Notes: generated by a model not told the origin, from the sequence alone. A stretch of DNA of 64,000 nt from AC-32 sp963754265 (GCA_963754265.1 CAVWFB010000001.1:248001-312000), one strand, 5' to 3'; positions 1 through 8,772 are shown, numbered from the stretch's first letter. Translations and numbers: made by a program.

Positions 1-741
1 ATCCGCCTGAACGCGGTCGTCGGCTTCTCCAACATGCTGCTGGGACTCTGGGAGGCGGAGCAACCGCGGGCGACACTGGTGGGCTGGGACAGCATCGGCT
101 CACCGACGTACCGGAACGAAGCCTTCGAGGCCTACCAGAGCGGGCGGGTGTTCGAGGAGTCGCTGCTCGAGCAGCTCGACCTGCTGCCCGAGCTGGTCGA
201 GGCGCTCGGGTTCGCGGCGGCGAAGGCGCCCGGATACGAGGCGGACGACTTCATGGCCGCGGCAGTCGCCTCCGAGGAGAAGCGCCGCGGAGAGACGCTC
301 GTCGCCACCTCCGACCGCGACCTCTTCCAGCTCGCCAGCAAGCGGACGACGATTCTCCAACCCGTGCGCGGCGTTTCCGAGATCGCGCGCATCGGGCCGG
401 ACGAGGTTCGCGAGCGGTACGGCGTCGAGCCCGAGCAGGTGCCCGACTTCATCGCGCTTCGCGGCGATCCCTCCGACCGCCTGCCCGGGGCCGCCGGGAT
501 CGGCCCGAAGAAGGCCGCCGACATCCTGCGCGAGCACGGCAACCTGGAGGGCGCTCTGGCCGCGGGGCGATTCACGGCCGAGGCGGAGGATCTACGCCTC
601 TACCGCCGAATTGCCGCTTTAGACGCCTCTGCCCCGCTCCCTCCCCTAGCAGACCAGACGCCCACGTGGGCAGAGGCGTCCTCCCTGGTGCGCGGCTGGG
701 GCCTGAATCAGCTGGCCGACCGGCTGGAGAAGTTGGCCTAG
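1..741 (+). CDS. 5'-3' exonuclease (PIN/FEN-like), N-terminus cut by the window edge
   Basis: The reading frame is open from base 1, so the gene starts before the window; the first ATG seen (34) is probably internal. The protein resembles the 5'-3' exonuclease domain found at the N-terminus of DNA polymerase I and as stand-alone proteins, which removes 5' flaps or RNA primers. Visible marks are 'PGYEADDFMAA' (acidic metal ligands), 'VATSDRDLFQL' (a second acidic cluster) and the helix-hairpin-helix 'LRGDPSDRLPGAAGIGPKKA' that grips DNA. About 240 residues are present and the frame ends soon after the HhH region, so this is the stand-alone form and not full PolA. The first metal-binding Asp should lie upstream of the window. 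The family call is firm; the exact physiological role is not visible. Confidence 0.88.
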   Translation: MRLNAVVGFSNMLLGLWEAEQPRATLVGWDSIGSPTYRNEAFEAYQSGRVFEESLLEQLDLLPELVEALGFAAAKAPGYEADDFMAAAVASEEKRRGETLVATSDRDLFQLASKRTTILQPVRGVSEIARIGPDEVRERYGVEPEQVPDFIALRGDPSDRLPGAAGIGPKKAADILREHGNLEGALAAGRFTAEAEDLRLYRRIAALDASAPLPPLADQTPTWAEASSLVRGWGLNQLADRLEKLA

Positions 742-766
742 GCAACCGGCTCTCACGGAGGCGCAC

Positions 767-1612
<846 letters not shown>

Positions 1613-1615
1613 CAA

Positions 1616-1641
1616 CGGCCGGCCCGTCCGAGGGCCGGCCG
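1616..1641 (+). terminator. Hairpin after the deacetylase gene
   Basis: A perfect 10-bp inverted repeat (cggccggccc / gggccggccg) with a 6-nt loop starts 4 nt after the deacetylase stop codon. There is no T tract, as is common for terminators in high-GC actinobacteria. Confidence 0.6.
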
Positions 1642-1722
1642 TCTGCCGAAGGAAGCACAGAGCCACCGCGCTCCGACACCGTCAAGGTGGTGTCGTACGA
1701 AGTATCGGCTCGACTCGTCGCG

Positions 1723-1752
1723 CACCGTGGGTGAATCCCATCCCCCACGGTG
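1723..1752 (-). terminator. Hairpin downstream of the response regulator
   Basis: A 9-bp inverted repeat (caccgtggg / cccacggtg) with a 12-nt loop lies just past the stop codon of the minus-strand response regulator. The element GTGGGTGAAT also occurs twice as a direct repeat here (from 1727 and from about 1750). There is no U tract. Confidence 0.5.
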
Positions 1753-1758
1753 GGTGAA

Positions 1759-2400
1759 TTACGCGGCGCGGCGGGCGGTGGCGAGCGCGTCCAGCGCCTC
1801 GCGGCGCGAGGAGACGCCGAGCTTGCGCAACAGGCTCTTCACGTGGGAGCGGACCGTGTGCTCGGAGATGTACAGCCGCGTTGCGATTTCGTCGGTGCCG
1901 AGATGCTCGTCGAGGAGGAGCAGTACCTCGAGCTCGCGGGCGCTCAGTGCTGCGGCGATCTCGTTCGGGACGCCGCGGCCGACCCCGCCCTCGCGCACCT
2001 GCTCCAGCAGCCGCCGGGCGACCTCGCCGGAGAGGGCCGCCTCACCGTGGCCGACACCGCGGAGGAATTCCGCGATCCGCTCGGGCGGCTCGCTCTTCAG
2101 CAGGTAGCCGGCAGCGCCGCCGCGAATCGCGGCCAGGAGGTTCTCCTCCGTGCCGGACGCGGTCAGCACGACGACCTCTGTCTCCGGGGCGGCCTCCCGC
2201 AGGCGCGGCAGCGCCTCCAGCCCGTCCATCCCCGGCATCGAGAGGTCGAGCAAGACGAGCTCGGGCCGGTGCCGGCGGGCGAGCTCGATCGCCTCCGCGC
2301 CGTCGGCCGCCTCGCCGACGACGTCGAAGCCGTGCTGACCCAGCAGCGCTCCCAGGGCCTCGCGCGTGATCGGGTGGTCGTCCACGAGCAGAATCCGCAT
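1759..2400 (-). CDS. LuxR/NarL-family response regulator
   Basis: 213-residue DNA-binding response regulator. The receiver domain (residues ~1-120) starts 'MRILLVDDHPITREALGA', with the acidic pair in 'VDDH', the phospho-acceptor Asp in 'LVLLDLSMPGMDG' and the conserved Thr/Lys in 'VVVLTASG' and 'YLLKSE'. The C-terminal LuxR helix-turn-helix is 'LSARELEVLLLLDEHLGTDE' followed by 'STHTVRSHVKSLLRKLGV'-type residues (here ISEHTVRSHVK). It is divergent from the histidine kinase at 2443, with 42 bp between the start codons, so the two are very probably cognate partners. A 7-bp palindrome in the gap may be its autoregulatory site. Confidence 0.93.
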   Translation of the reverse strand: MRILLVDDHPITREALGALLGQHGFDVVGEAADGAEAIELARRHRPELVLLDLSMPGMDGLEALPRLREAAPETEVVVLTASGTEENLLAAIRGGAAGYLLKSEPPERIAEFLRGVGHGEAALSGEVARRLLEQVREGGVGRGVPNEIAAALSARELEVLLLLDEHLGTDEIATRLYISEHTVRSHVKSLLRKLGVSSRREALDALATARRAA

Positions 2401-2410
2401 GGAGCGCTTA

Positions 2411-2432
2411 TCGGCAGTGCGCGGTCTGCCGA
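2411..2432. promoter_or_regulatory. Palindrome between the divergent response regulator and kinase genes
   Basis: TCGGCAG - 8 nt - CTGCCGA, a perfect 7-bp inverted repeat, fills the middle of the 42-bp gap between the two start codons. NarL/LuxR regulators commonly bind such inverted repeats, so this is a candidate site for autoregulation. That role is inferred. Confidence 0.45.
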
Positions 2433-2442
2433 CAAGGGCTTT

Positions 2443-3825
2443 ATGCGGCGCGAACAGCAAGACGACTATCAGGCCTGGCTCTGGGGAGAGGTGCTCCTGA
2501 TCGGGCTGCTGGGCGCTGCGCTGATGCTGTTCGTCGCCTACCCGAGCCTGCGCAGCACCTATTCGCTCCCCCATGTCCGCCTCGTGCTGGACACGGCGGT
2601 CATGCTCGCCGCCGGGATCGTGGCCGTGCTCGCCGGGATTCGCTTCTCGGTCGACGGGCGGCGCCTCGACCTGCTCCTCTGCGGCGGCTTCAGCGCCGTC
2701 GCGGCCGCGACGCTGGCCTTCTCGATCGCGCCCGTGCTCGGAAACGAGCCGCTGCACCGCACCGAGGCCTGGGCCGGGATCGGCGCCCGCCTCTTCGCCA
2801 CCTGCCTGATCGCCGCGGCGCCGTTCTCGAAGCGCCGCACCAGCGCCCGCGGCCGGGCCCTGGCCGAGATGCTCGTCGCGGTTGCGATCGTCGTGACCCT
2901 CTCGTGGGTCGCTGCACACCAGATCGGCCTCTCGCTGCCGCCGCTCACAGGTGAGAGCGGCGACCAGCAGCCACCGTTGCTGATCGCGACGCTGGGGGCG
3001 CAGGCCCTGCTCTCGCTGGTCGCGATGGTCGGCTTCGGCCTCCGCTTTCGCGCGCGCGGGAACGACCTCGACCGCTGGCTGTGCCTCGGCGCCACCCTCG
3101 CGCTCTTCGCCGAGCTCCACTACGTGTTCACCCCGCTGCTCTCGAGCAGCTACGTCTCCCAGGGCGACTTCCTGCGCCTGCTCTCCTACGGCGTCCTGCT
3201 CGTCGGCGTGTGGCGGGCGATCCGCTTCGCCGAGTTCGGACGGGCCGTCGCCGAGGAGCGCGCGCGGGTCGCGCGCGAGATCCACGACGGGCTCGCCCAG
3301 TATCTGTTCGCGGTCTCGACGCACGCGAGCATGCTCGAGAGCGGCGCCGATCCGGCGAAGACCCTGGCTCAGCTGAAGGAGGCCGCGGCGGCAGCCCAGC
3401 AGGAGGCCCGGTTCGCGGTGCTCGCGCTCTCCTCGGCCGGCGGCTCGGCTCCGTTCGACTCCGCTCTGCGCCGGTACGTCGACTTCCTCACAGCCGACGG
3501 GAAGCTCGACGTCGACCTCGAGATCCAGGAAGGAATCAGGCTCGCGCCCGACGAGCAGATCGAGGTCTTTCGGATCGTGCAGGAGGGGCTCGCAAACGCC
3601 CGCAAGCACGCAGGCGCGCGCCGTGCCCGGGTACGAATCGCCGAGCGCGCGGGCGAGCGGTTCGTGACCGTCGTGGACGACGGCTCGGGGTTCGACGAGG
3701 ACGAGATCGCGGCCGGCCAGGGCCTGAAGAACATGCGCGCCCGGGCGGCCTCGATCGGCGGCGGCTTTCGGCTCGTGTCCGCCCCCGGGCGCGGGACGGC
3801 GCTCGAGGTCGTGCTGCGCGCGTAG
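2443..3825 (+). CDS. Membrane sensor histidine kinase (HisKA_3 / NarX-DegS type)
   Basis: 460-residue kinase paired with the regulator at 1759-2400. The N-terminal ~250 residues contain about eight hydrophobic segments (for example 'EVLLIGLLGAALMLFVAY' and 'LLIATLGAQALLSLVAMVGF') with short loops, so the sensor is intramembrane, without a large extracellular domain. The dimerisation/phospho-acceptor helix is 'ARVAREIHDGLAQYLF' (His of HDGLAQ). The HATPase_c domain has the N box 'IVQEGLANARKHAGA' and G boxes 'VVDDGSGFDEDE' and 'GQGLKNMRARAASIGGGF'. The start ATG is chosen because the hydrophobic region begins about 15 residues later; upstream in-frame sequence is antisense to the regulator. 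The signal sensed is not visible. Confidence 0.92.
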   Translation: MRREQQDDYQAWLWGEVLLIGLLGAALMLFVAYPSLRSTYSLPHVRLVLDTAVMLAAGIVAVLAGIRFSVDGRRLDLLLCGGFSAVAAATLAFSIAPVLGNEPLHRTEAWAGIGARLFATCLIAAAPFSKRRTSARGRALAEMLVAVAIVVTLSWVAAHQIGLSLPPLTGESGDQQPPLLIATLGAQALLSLVAMVGFGLRFRARGNDLDRWLCLGATLALFAELHYVFTPLLSSSYVSQGDFLRLLSYGVLLVGVWRAIRFAEFGRAVAEERARVAREIHDGLAQYLFAVSTHASMLESGADPAKTLAQLKEAAAAAQQEARFAVLALSSAGGSAPFDSALRRYVDFLTADGKLDVDLEIQEGIRLAPDEQIEVFRIVQEGLANARKHAGARRARVRIAERAGERFVTVVDDGSGFDEDEIAAGQGLKNMRARAASIGGGFRLVSAPGRGTALEVVLRA

Positions 3826-3858
3826 GGAGCGCGGCCGGCGGGGCGCCGGCCGCGCTCC
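3826..3858. terminator. Bidirectional terminator hairpin
   Basis: A perfect 15-bp inverted repeat (ggagcgcggccggcg / cgccggccgcgctcc) with a 3-nt loop lies between the convergent kinase and propeller genes, starting at once after the kinase stop codon. Confidence 0.75.
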
Positions 3859-3864
3859 CGTCCG

Positions 3865-4824
3865 CTAGTGCTTCCCGCCGCGGGGCAGGCCCGAGACGGT
3901 GAACGGCGTCGTGCTCGTAGCGAAGTCGGCATTGACTACGAGGTACAGATGCCGTGCGCGCGCGACGGTCGAAGGCCCGCGAAGGCTCGAGTCGGTCTGC
4001 GTCGCCACCAGCTTGGCGCTCGACGCGTGGTCCTCCAGCTTCAGGAAGAGCAGCGCCGCGGGTGAGCCCCGGACGACTAATAGGCGGCCGCGGTCGAGCA
4101 GCATCCCGTCGCCGCCGACGACCGGGTCGGACGCGATCTCGTGGATCTCACGAGTGGTGCCGCCCTTCTTGACCACGATGCTGAAGAGCTTCCCGGTGTT
4201 CGACTGTACGACGATCAGCTTGTGGCCGCGGGCGACGATCCCGTTCAGGTTGAAACCGGTCGTGTAGGCGATTTCCGGGCCGACCGGGATTGCCTCAGGC
4301 GCTCCCGAGCCCGCACGCACCTGCGCGTTGGTCACGCGCCAGAGCGTCGGACGGAACGAGTCCGTCACGAAGACGCCCTTTCCGGTCACGACGAGGTCGT
4401 TAAGGAATCCTCCCGAGCCTGTGTCGAAGGTGGCCAGGAGCTCCTTCGTCTGCAGGCTGTAGACGTAGATCTTCCCGGTCATCCCTCCGGCGACGTAGAG
4501 CTTGCCGCCCCTGACCTTCATGCCCACGGCCGACTTGCCGGCCGCACCGGGGATGAACTCGGTCACGGTCGGGTTTCCGACCGTGCCGCGGTAGATGGTG
4601 CCGTCGCCGGTCGCGCCGACGAAGAAGACTTTCCCCCCACCCCTCGTGGCGACCCCTTCCGGGTTGCCGTGGGTCGACGGGTCGAGCGTGAAGACCTTGG
4701 TCGAGCCTCCATGCTTCCCGTGCTTGCCGTGCTTCCCGCCGCCGTGATCGGCGAGCGCGGCCGAGCCAGAAGCCAGAGCCGCGATGCCGAGGGCGACGAC
4801 AAGGATGTTCCAGCGCTTATGCAC
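3865..4824 (-). CDS. Secreted beta-propeller protein (ScyD/ScyE or SMP-30-like)
   Basis: 319 residues with a clear signal peptide ('ILVVALGIAALASGSAALA', cleavage near AD-HG) followed by a His/Lys/Gly-rich linker (residues ~27-40). The mature part has repeated propeller-type strands such as 'GVATRGGGKVFFVGATGDG', 'MKVRGGKLYVAGGMTGKIYV', 'DLVVTGKGVFVTDSFRPTLW' and 'GIVARGHKLIVVQSNTGKLF', each of the 'G..V....LYV....G.I' form seen in SMP-30/ScyD-like proteins. It is probably exported, and the substrate is unknown. The HGGGKHGKHGKHGG stretch could bind metal, which is only inference. It stands alone, convergent with the kinase and divergent from the reductase at 5039. Confidence 0.75.
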   Translation of the reverse strand: MHKRWNILVVALGIAALASGSAALADHGGGKHGKHGKHGGSTKVFTLDPSTHGNPEGVATRGGGKVFFVGATGDGTIYRGTVGNPTVTEFIPGAAGKSAVGMKVRGGKLYVAGGMTGKIYVYSLQTKELLATFDTGSGGFLNDLVVTGKGVFVTDSFRPTLWRVTNAQVRAGSGAPEAIPVGPEIAYTTGFNLNGIVARGHKLIVVQSNTGKLFSIVVKKGGTTREIHEIASDPVVGGDGMLLDRGRLLVVRGSPAALLFLKLEDHASSAKLVATQTDSSLRGPSTVARARHLYLVVNADFATSTTPFTVSGLPRGGKH

Positions 4825-4853
4825 GTGAACCCCTCCCGACTAGGTATCTCTGG

Positions 4854-4874
4854 GCGCCGACAGGCTATCGGCGC
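4854..4874. other. Inverted repeat in the divergent gap 4825-5038
   Basis: gcgccga - 7 nt - tcggcgc is a perfect 7-bp inverted repeat just upstream of the propeller gene. The remaining gap carries no ORF that I can support. It presumably holds the promoters of the two divergent genes; TTGACG at about 4936-4941 could be a -35 for the plus-strand gene. Confidence 0.35.
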
Positions 4875-5038
4875 ACCGCCCTCGTCAGGGGGCAAGATGC
4901 TGCAGATAGGTGCTTGTGTACGCGAGTAAGGCCCCTTGACGGCACGGTCGCGGTCGTCGACCCGGTCGGCTGCAGCTGGAGCGATGAGTTCCGGGCAACA
5001 GGCTGGTCCTAGGCACCGACAATCGGAAAGGAGCAAAG

Positions 5039-5614
5039 ATGGCCAAGATCGTGGTAACCGAGTTCGTCTCGCTCGACGGCGTCATGCAGGCGCCCGGCGG
5101 CGAGGACTTCAAGTACCCCGGCTGGACGTTCGAGTTCGACCGCGGCGACGACGGCAATCAGTTCAAGGTCGACGAGACGATGGAGGCGGACGCGCTCCTC
5201 CTCGGCCGGATCACCTACGAGAGCTTCGCCGGCGCCTGGCCCTCACGCGACGGTGAGTTCGCGGACAAGTTCAACGCGATGCCCAAGTACGTCGTCTCCT
5301 CGACGCTCGACAATCCGGAGTGGAACAACACGACCGTTCTCAAGGGCGACGCGGCCGAGGAGGCCGGGAAGCTCAAGGAGGAGCTGGACGGGGTCATCCA
5401 GGTGCCGGGCAGCCTTCGGCTCGTGCAGGCGCTGTTGGAAAGCGACCTGGTCGACCAGCTGAACCTGATGGTCTTTCCCGTCGCGCTCGGCACAGGTCGC
5501 CGCCTGTTCGGCGAGATGGACGAGCGAAAGGACTGGAAGCTGACCGAGTCGAGGCCTGTCGGCCCGGACAGCGTGCTCGTCCTCACCTACGAGCGGGACC
5601 AGAACCGCAAATAG
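5039..5614 (+). CDS. Dihydrofolate reductase family protein (RibD C-terminal domain)
   Basis: 191-residue NADPH-dependent reductase-like protein of the YyaP/RibD-C group. Typical pieces are 'VVTEFVSLDGVMQAPGG' at the N-terminus, 'ADALLLGRITYESFAGAWP', 'MPKYVVSSTLDNPEWNNT', 'IQVPGSLRLVQALLESDLVD' and 'VALGTGRRLFGE'. A strong RBS (GGAAAGGAG) precedes the ATG by about 6 nt. Members of this stand-alone family are common in actinobacteria and their substrate is generally unknown; it is not a folate or riboflavin enzyme by context. Confidence 0.9.
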   Translation: MAKIVVTEFVSLDGVMQAPGGEDFKYPGWTFEFDRGDDGNQFKVDETMEADALLLGRITYESFAGAWPSRDGEFADKFNAMPKYVVSSTLDNPEWNNTTVLKGDAAEEAGKLKEELDGVIQVPGSLRLVQALLESDLVDQLNLMVFPVALGTGRRLFGEMDERKDWKLTESRPVGPDSVLVLTYERDQNRK

Positions 5615-5674
5615 AGATCCCTCCAGCCAGGTTCGGCGCTCGAGGTCGTGGTGCCGGCCTAGCTCGGCGAACCC

Positions 5675-6040
5675 TCATTCGGGGCTGTGGCACACCGCTT
5701 CGATGTTGTTCCCGGCGGCGTCGTGCACGAAGGCGGCGTAGTAGTTCTCGTGGTAGTGCGACCGCACCCCGGGCGGGCCGTTGTCCGTGGCGCCGGCCGC
5801 GATCGCGGCCTCGAAGAAGGCGTCGACCGCCGCCCGGTTCGGCGCGCTGAACGCAATGTGGGTCGCGCCCCGCTCGGAGCTCGAGCCGATCCAGAAGTCG
5901 GGTATGCCCTCGCCTGCGCCGAAGCCCGCCGCCGACTCGAACTCGGCCTGCTTCGAGTAGCCGAGCGGCGCCAGCACCTGTTCGTAGAAGCCCTTCGCCT
6001 GCTCGAAGTCGCCGACGTTCGCAGTGACGTGGTCGATCAT
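5675..6040 (-). CDS. VOC family (glyoxalase/bleomycin-resistance-like) protein
   Basis: 121 residues forming one VOC fold: 'MIDHVTANVGDFEQAKGFYE', a central 'GIPDFWIGSSSERGATHIAF' and C-terminal 'YYAAFVHDAAGNNIEAVCH'. The His near the N-terminus, the His of THIAF and the Glu of IEAV sit where metal ligands usually lie. The start is set at 6040 because GGGAGA lies about 6 nt upstream; an in-frame ATG 16 codons earlier lacks this. The biochemical role is unknown. The gene runs towards the reductase at 5039-5614 and lies just downstream of the RNase P RNA terminator. Confidence 0.85.
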   Translation of the reverse strand: MIDHVTANVGDFEQAKGFYEQVLAPLGYSKQAEFESAAGFGAGEGIPDFWIGSSSERGATHIAFSAPNRAAVDAFFEAAIAAGATDNGPPGVRSHYHENYYAAFVHDAAGNNIEAVCHSPE

Positions 6041-6091
6041 CGTCTCTCCCTTCTCGGTGGCCGATGCGATTATCGCCCGCCCCGACAAATA

Positions 6092-6117
6092 GAGAGCCCC
6101 GCTTGCGCGGGGCTCTC
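6092..6117 (-). terminator. Terminator of the RNase P RNA gene
   Basis: An 11-bp perfect stem (gagagccccgc / gcggggctctc) with the loop TTGC lies directly after the 3' end of rnpB. On the minus strand it is followed by ATTTGT, making this a reasonable intrinsic terminator. Confidence 0.7.
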
Positions 6118-6118
6118 C

Positions 6119-6440
<322 letters not shown>

Positions 6441-6446
6441 GGGATA

Positions 6447-6452
6447 AGTGTA
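6447..6452 (-). promoter_or_regulatory. -10 element of rnpB
   Basis: TACACT on the minus strand is followed 7 nt later by the inferred rnpB 5' end. No convincing -35 is seen. Confidence 0.5.
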
Positions 6453-6527
6453 GCCCCGGTTCGCGCAGATGGACTGGCTCCGGGCCTTCGTGTGAGACTC
6501 ACTCCAACTTCAGGAGAGGAGGAGCAC

Positions 6528-7028
6528 ATGAAGCGCCTAGTCCCGCTCTCCGTGCTCGTGCTGGCGCTGGCGACAGCGGCGGGCGTCGCGTTCGCCGCGA
6601 GCTCAGGCGGCGGCCGCGGGCACGACAAGCACAACGGGTTGCCGATCCGGCACGGCAAGGTGATCCACGTCGTCGAGCACGCCACCACGGACGCGGTCAC
6701 GAACCATGCAGACGGAGTGAACACCGACTCCGTCGGCGACGTGCTGACGTTCACGAACGATGTCTTCGACGAGAAGGACTCGTCGAAGGTCGGGAGCGAC
6801 CAGGGTTATTGCATCCGCATGATCGTGGGCGAGTCCTGGGAGTGCGTCTGGACGACGTTCCTCCCCCGCGGCCAGATCACGGTCGAGGGGCCGTTCTACG
6901 ACACGAAGGACAGCGTGCTCGCGATCACCGGCGGCACCGGCGCCTACAGCTTCGCGCGAGGCTCGATGGAGCTGAAGAGCCGAGCCGGTGGCACCGAGTT
7001 CGACTTCATCTTCCACCTGAGCCCCTGA
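6528..7028 (+). CDS. Secreted allene-oxide-cyclase/dirigent-like barrel protein
   Basis: 166 residues. A signal peptide covers residues 1-24 ('LSVLVLALATAAGVAFAAS'). The mature part has 'DVLTFTNDVFDE', 'GSDQGYCIRMIVGESWECVW', 'GQITVEGPFYD' and 'LAITGGTGAYSFARGSMELK'. The last block is the classic AOC/dirigent 'AVTGGTGxYxxARGxv' motif. The two Cys in the central strand could form a disulfide outside the cell. GGAGAGGAGGAGC gives a very strong RBS. Bacterial members have no proven enzymatic role. The gene is followed at once by the broken HD-GYP gene. Confidence 0.85.
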   Translation: MKRLVPLSVLVLALATAAGVAFAASSGGGRGHDKHNGLPIRHGKVIHVVEHATTDAVTNHADGVNTDSVGDVLTFTNDVFDEKDSSKVGSDQGYCIRMIVGESWECVWTTFLPRGQITVEGPFYDTKDSVLAITGGTGAYSFARGSMELKSRAGGTEFDFIFHLSP

Positions 7029-7080
7029 GGCCCAGGTCGGAGGGTCGAGCGGGCTCGGCGGCCACCGGCACGCCGAGCCC

Positions 7081-7590
7081 GAGAAGATCACGCGCGGTCA
7101 CGCCGAGCGCGTCCGTGCCTACTCCTACAGCCTCGGCACCCAGCTCCGGCTGTCGCGGGAGGAACTCGACCGGCTCAACTGGGCTGCGCTCCTGCACGAC
7201 ATCGGGAAGCTCGAGGTCAGCACGGAGACGCTCAACAACCCGACAAGCCGACGGACCAGCAGTGGGAGGAGCTGAAGCAGCACGAGCTGCACGGCGAGAC
7301 GCTTGTCGAGCGGATGCGCGACTGGCTGGGCAAGTGGTCGGACGCGGTCGGCCACCACCACGAGCGCTGGGACGGAAAGGGCTACCCGCGCGGAATCGCG
7401 GGTGAGGAGATACCGTTGCCTGGCCGCATCGTCGCGATCGCGGATGTCTTTGACGTGATCACTTCTATGCGCTCGTACAAGGAACCCGCGACGCCCGAGG
7501 AGGCGCGGGCCGAGCTTACGCCTGCTCGGGCACACAGTTCGATCCGGCCCTCGTGCGCGCCTTCGTAAACATCTCGTGGGCTTCCACACT
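7081..7590 (+). pseudogene. HD-GYP domain phosphodiesterase remnant, frameshifted twice, N-terminus missing
   Basis: Three frames must be joined to read an HD-GYP domain. Frame 1 (7081-~7238) gives 'GHAERVRAYSYSLGTQLRLS' and 'NWAALLHDIGKLEVSTETLN'. Frame 3 (~7240-7518) gives 'DKPTDQQWEELKQHELHG', 'GHHHERWDGKGYPRGIAGEE' and 'RIVAIADVFDVITSMRSYK'. Frame 2 (~7523-7590) gives 'CSGTQFDPALVRAFVNIS'. The HD and GYP motifs of cyclic-di-GMP phosphodiesterases are intact, but a one-base loss near 7238 (LNKP expected) and another shift near 7518 break the frame. There is no start codon or sensor domain; it follows the AOC-like gene with no promoter. Best read as a decayed gene fragment. Confidence 0.8.
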
Positions 7591-7720
7591 CGGGGCAGAA
7601 GATTCCGCCCTGCGGCAACTGCATGACGAACTCGCCGCAGGCCAGGCACTCGAGGCTCGCTCCGCGCAGGAGCGCGTTCAGCTCCTGCTCGAGCGTGCGG
7701 TTCAGCGGCTCGACGCTCAC
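7382..7720 (-). CDS. Small zinc-ribbon protein translationally coupled to lexA
   Basis: 112-residue ORF. The first half holds a zinc ribbon, 'ECLACGEFVMQLPQGGIFC' followed by PECG (Cys pairs CxxC-15-CxxC). Its GTG start overlaps the lexA stop codon (GTGA), so it is probably co-transcribed and coupled to lexA. The last ~60 residues are read antisense to the HD-GYP remnant and are low-complexity, so the original protein may have ended earlier. The zinc ribbon itself is convincing; the function is unknown. Confidence 0.65.
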   Translation of the reverse strand: MSVEPLNRTLEQELNALLRGASLECLACGEFVMQLPQGGIFCPECGSPRDVYEGAHEGRIELCARAGVSSARASSGVAGSLYERIEVITSKTSAIATMRPGNGISSPAIPRG

Positions 7721-8340
7721 AGCGTGCGGAACACCCCCGTGACCTTGCCCAGGATCTGGACGTGCTCGGCGTAGATCGGCTCCATGGACTGGTTCTCGGG
7801 CTGGAGGCGCACCCTCCCGTTCTCCCTGAAGAGGCGCTTGACCGTCGCCTCGTCGGCCAGCTCGTCGGCGCCGGCGAGCGCGACCACGATGTCTCCGTCG
7901 TTTGCGTCCTGCTGGCGGCGCACGACGACGATGTCGCCCTCGAGGATGCCGGCGTCGATCATCGACTCGCCCCTCACGCGCAACAGGAACTCCTCGCCTC
8001 CGCGCGCGAGCGGCTCGGGCACCGCGATGTACTCCTCGACGTTCTGGTCGGCGAGCAATGGTCCGCCGGCGGCGATCTCGCCCAGGAGCGGAAGCTTGTG
8101 CAGGTCCTCGGCCCGGGAAGGGTCGGACTTGGGATCGCGGCGCAGCTCGAGTGCCCGCGGCTTGGTCGGGTCGCGCTTGATCAGACCCGCGCGCTCCAGG
8201 TTCGCGAGGTGAGCGTGCACCGTGCTCGGCGAGGCGAGCCCGACTGCCTCGCCGATCTCGCGCACCGTCGGCGGATAGCCGTGCTCGTCCACGTAGTCGG
8301 TCAGGAACTTCCAGATTTCCTGCTGTCGGCCTGTCAGCAT
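7717..8340 (-). CDS. lexA: LexA repressor, SOS regulator
   Basis: 207 residues. The N-terminal winged helix has 'RQQEIWKFLTDYVDEHGYPP' and 'TVREIGEAVGLASPSTVHAH'. Self-cleavage is expected at the Ala-Gly bond in 'GEIAAGGPLL'; the catalytic Ser lies in 'VRGESMIDAGI' and the Lys in 'EATVKRLF', as in S24 peptidases. RecA filaments trigger cleavage and derepress SOS genes. A perfect box (8369-8382) sits 29 bp before the ATG, implying autoregulation. GAGGTG provides the RBS. A second matching box in this window precedes the DnaQ/UvrC-like gene. The following zinc-ribbon gene overlaps by 4 nt. Confidence 0.97.
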   Translation of the reverse strand: MLTGRQQEIWKFLTDYVDEHGYPPTVREIGEAVGLASPSTVHAHLANLERAGLIKRDPTKPRALELRRDPKSDPSRAEDLHKLPLLGEIAAGGPLLADQNVEEYIAVPEPLARGGEEFLLRVRGESMIDAGILEGDIVVVRRQQDANDGDIVVALAGADELADEATVKRLFRENGRVRLQPENQSMEPIYAEHVQILGKVTGVFRTL

Positions 8341-8368
8341 CGAGGCACCTCGGGGTCGGGAGCGGTAA

Positions 8369-8382
8369 CGAACGTATGTTCG
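8369..8382. promoter_or_regulatory. LexA operator (SOS box) of lexA
   Basis: CGAACGTATGTTCG matches the Gram-positive/actinobacterial SOS consensus (CGAAC-N4-GTTCG). TTGCTG (minus strand, 8390-8385) just upstream is a fair -35, so the box would occupy the promoter spacer. Confidence 0.93.
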
Positions 8383-8504
8383 ACCAGCAAGGCTAGCGGC
8401 CTTCCCGGACGGCGTCAAGAAAGCCGGCCAGTAGCGATCACCTGGGGCAACCAGACCGGGATCGTGAGCTCGCTTCCGATTTTGGGCTGCGCACTGTCGC
8501 CCGT

Positions 8505-8555
8505 CGTCTGAACTCCGCCGCGGAGCCGGGCTTTGCTCGGCTCCGCTCGCAGACG
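8505..8555. repeat. Long hairpin in the gap between lexA and tRNA-Leu
   Basis: Outer arms cgtctg/cagacg enclose a 9-bp inner stem gcggagccg/cggctccgc with a short loop. It may end transcription from tRNA-Leu. The rest of the gap 8383-8627 carries no supportable gene. Confidence 0.5.
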
Positions 8556-8573
8556 TTCTTCGAAGGACGACTC

Positions 8574-8620
8574 GTGCGAAGTCGTCATGGTCTCCGCGCA
8601 GCGGAGGCCGGACTTCGCAC
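8574..8620 (-). terminator. Hairpin just downstream of tRNA-Leu
   Basis: A perfect 10-bp inverted repeat, gtgcgaagtc (8574-8583) with gacttcgcac (8611-8620), encloses a smaller ctccgc/gcggag stem. It begins 8 nt after the tRNA 3' end, so it is a likely terminator or processing structure. Confidence 0.5.
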
Positions 8621-8627
8621 GACGACA

Positions 8628-8713
<86 letters not shown>

Positions 8714-8759
8714 GCGGCGGCATTGTAGCCACGCCTTCCCCCCGAGGCTCGCCGCGCAC

Positions 8760-8765
8760 TAAGGT
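8760..8765 (+). promoter_or_regulatory. -10-like element 7 nt before the tldD start
   Basis: TAAGGT followed 7 nt later by the GTG start implies a leaderless tldD transcript; no Shine-Dalgarno is present in the short gap. Confidence 0.35.
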
Positions 8766-8772
8766 ACGCGCC

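Noticed and set aside
1759..3609. A 616-codon minus-strand frame through both two-component genes
   Set aside because: Only the last 213 codons are the response regulator. The rest is the antisense of the histidine kinase and has no protein-like features.
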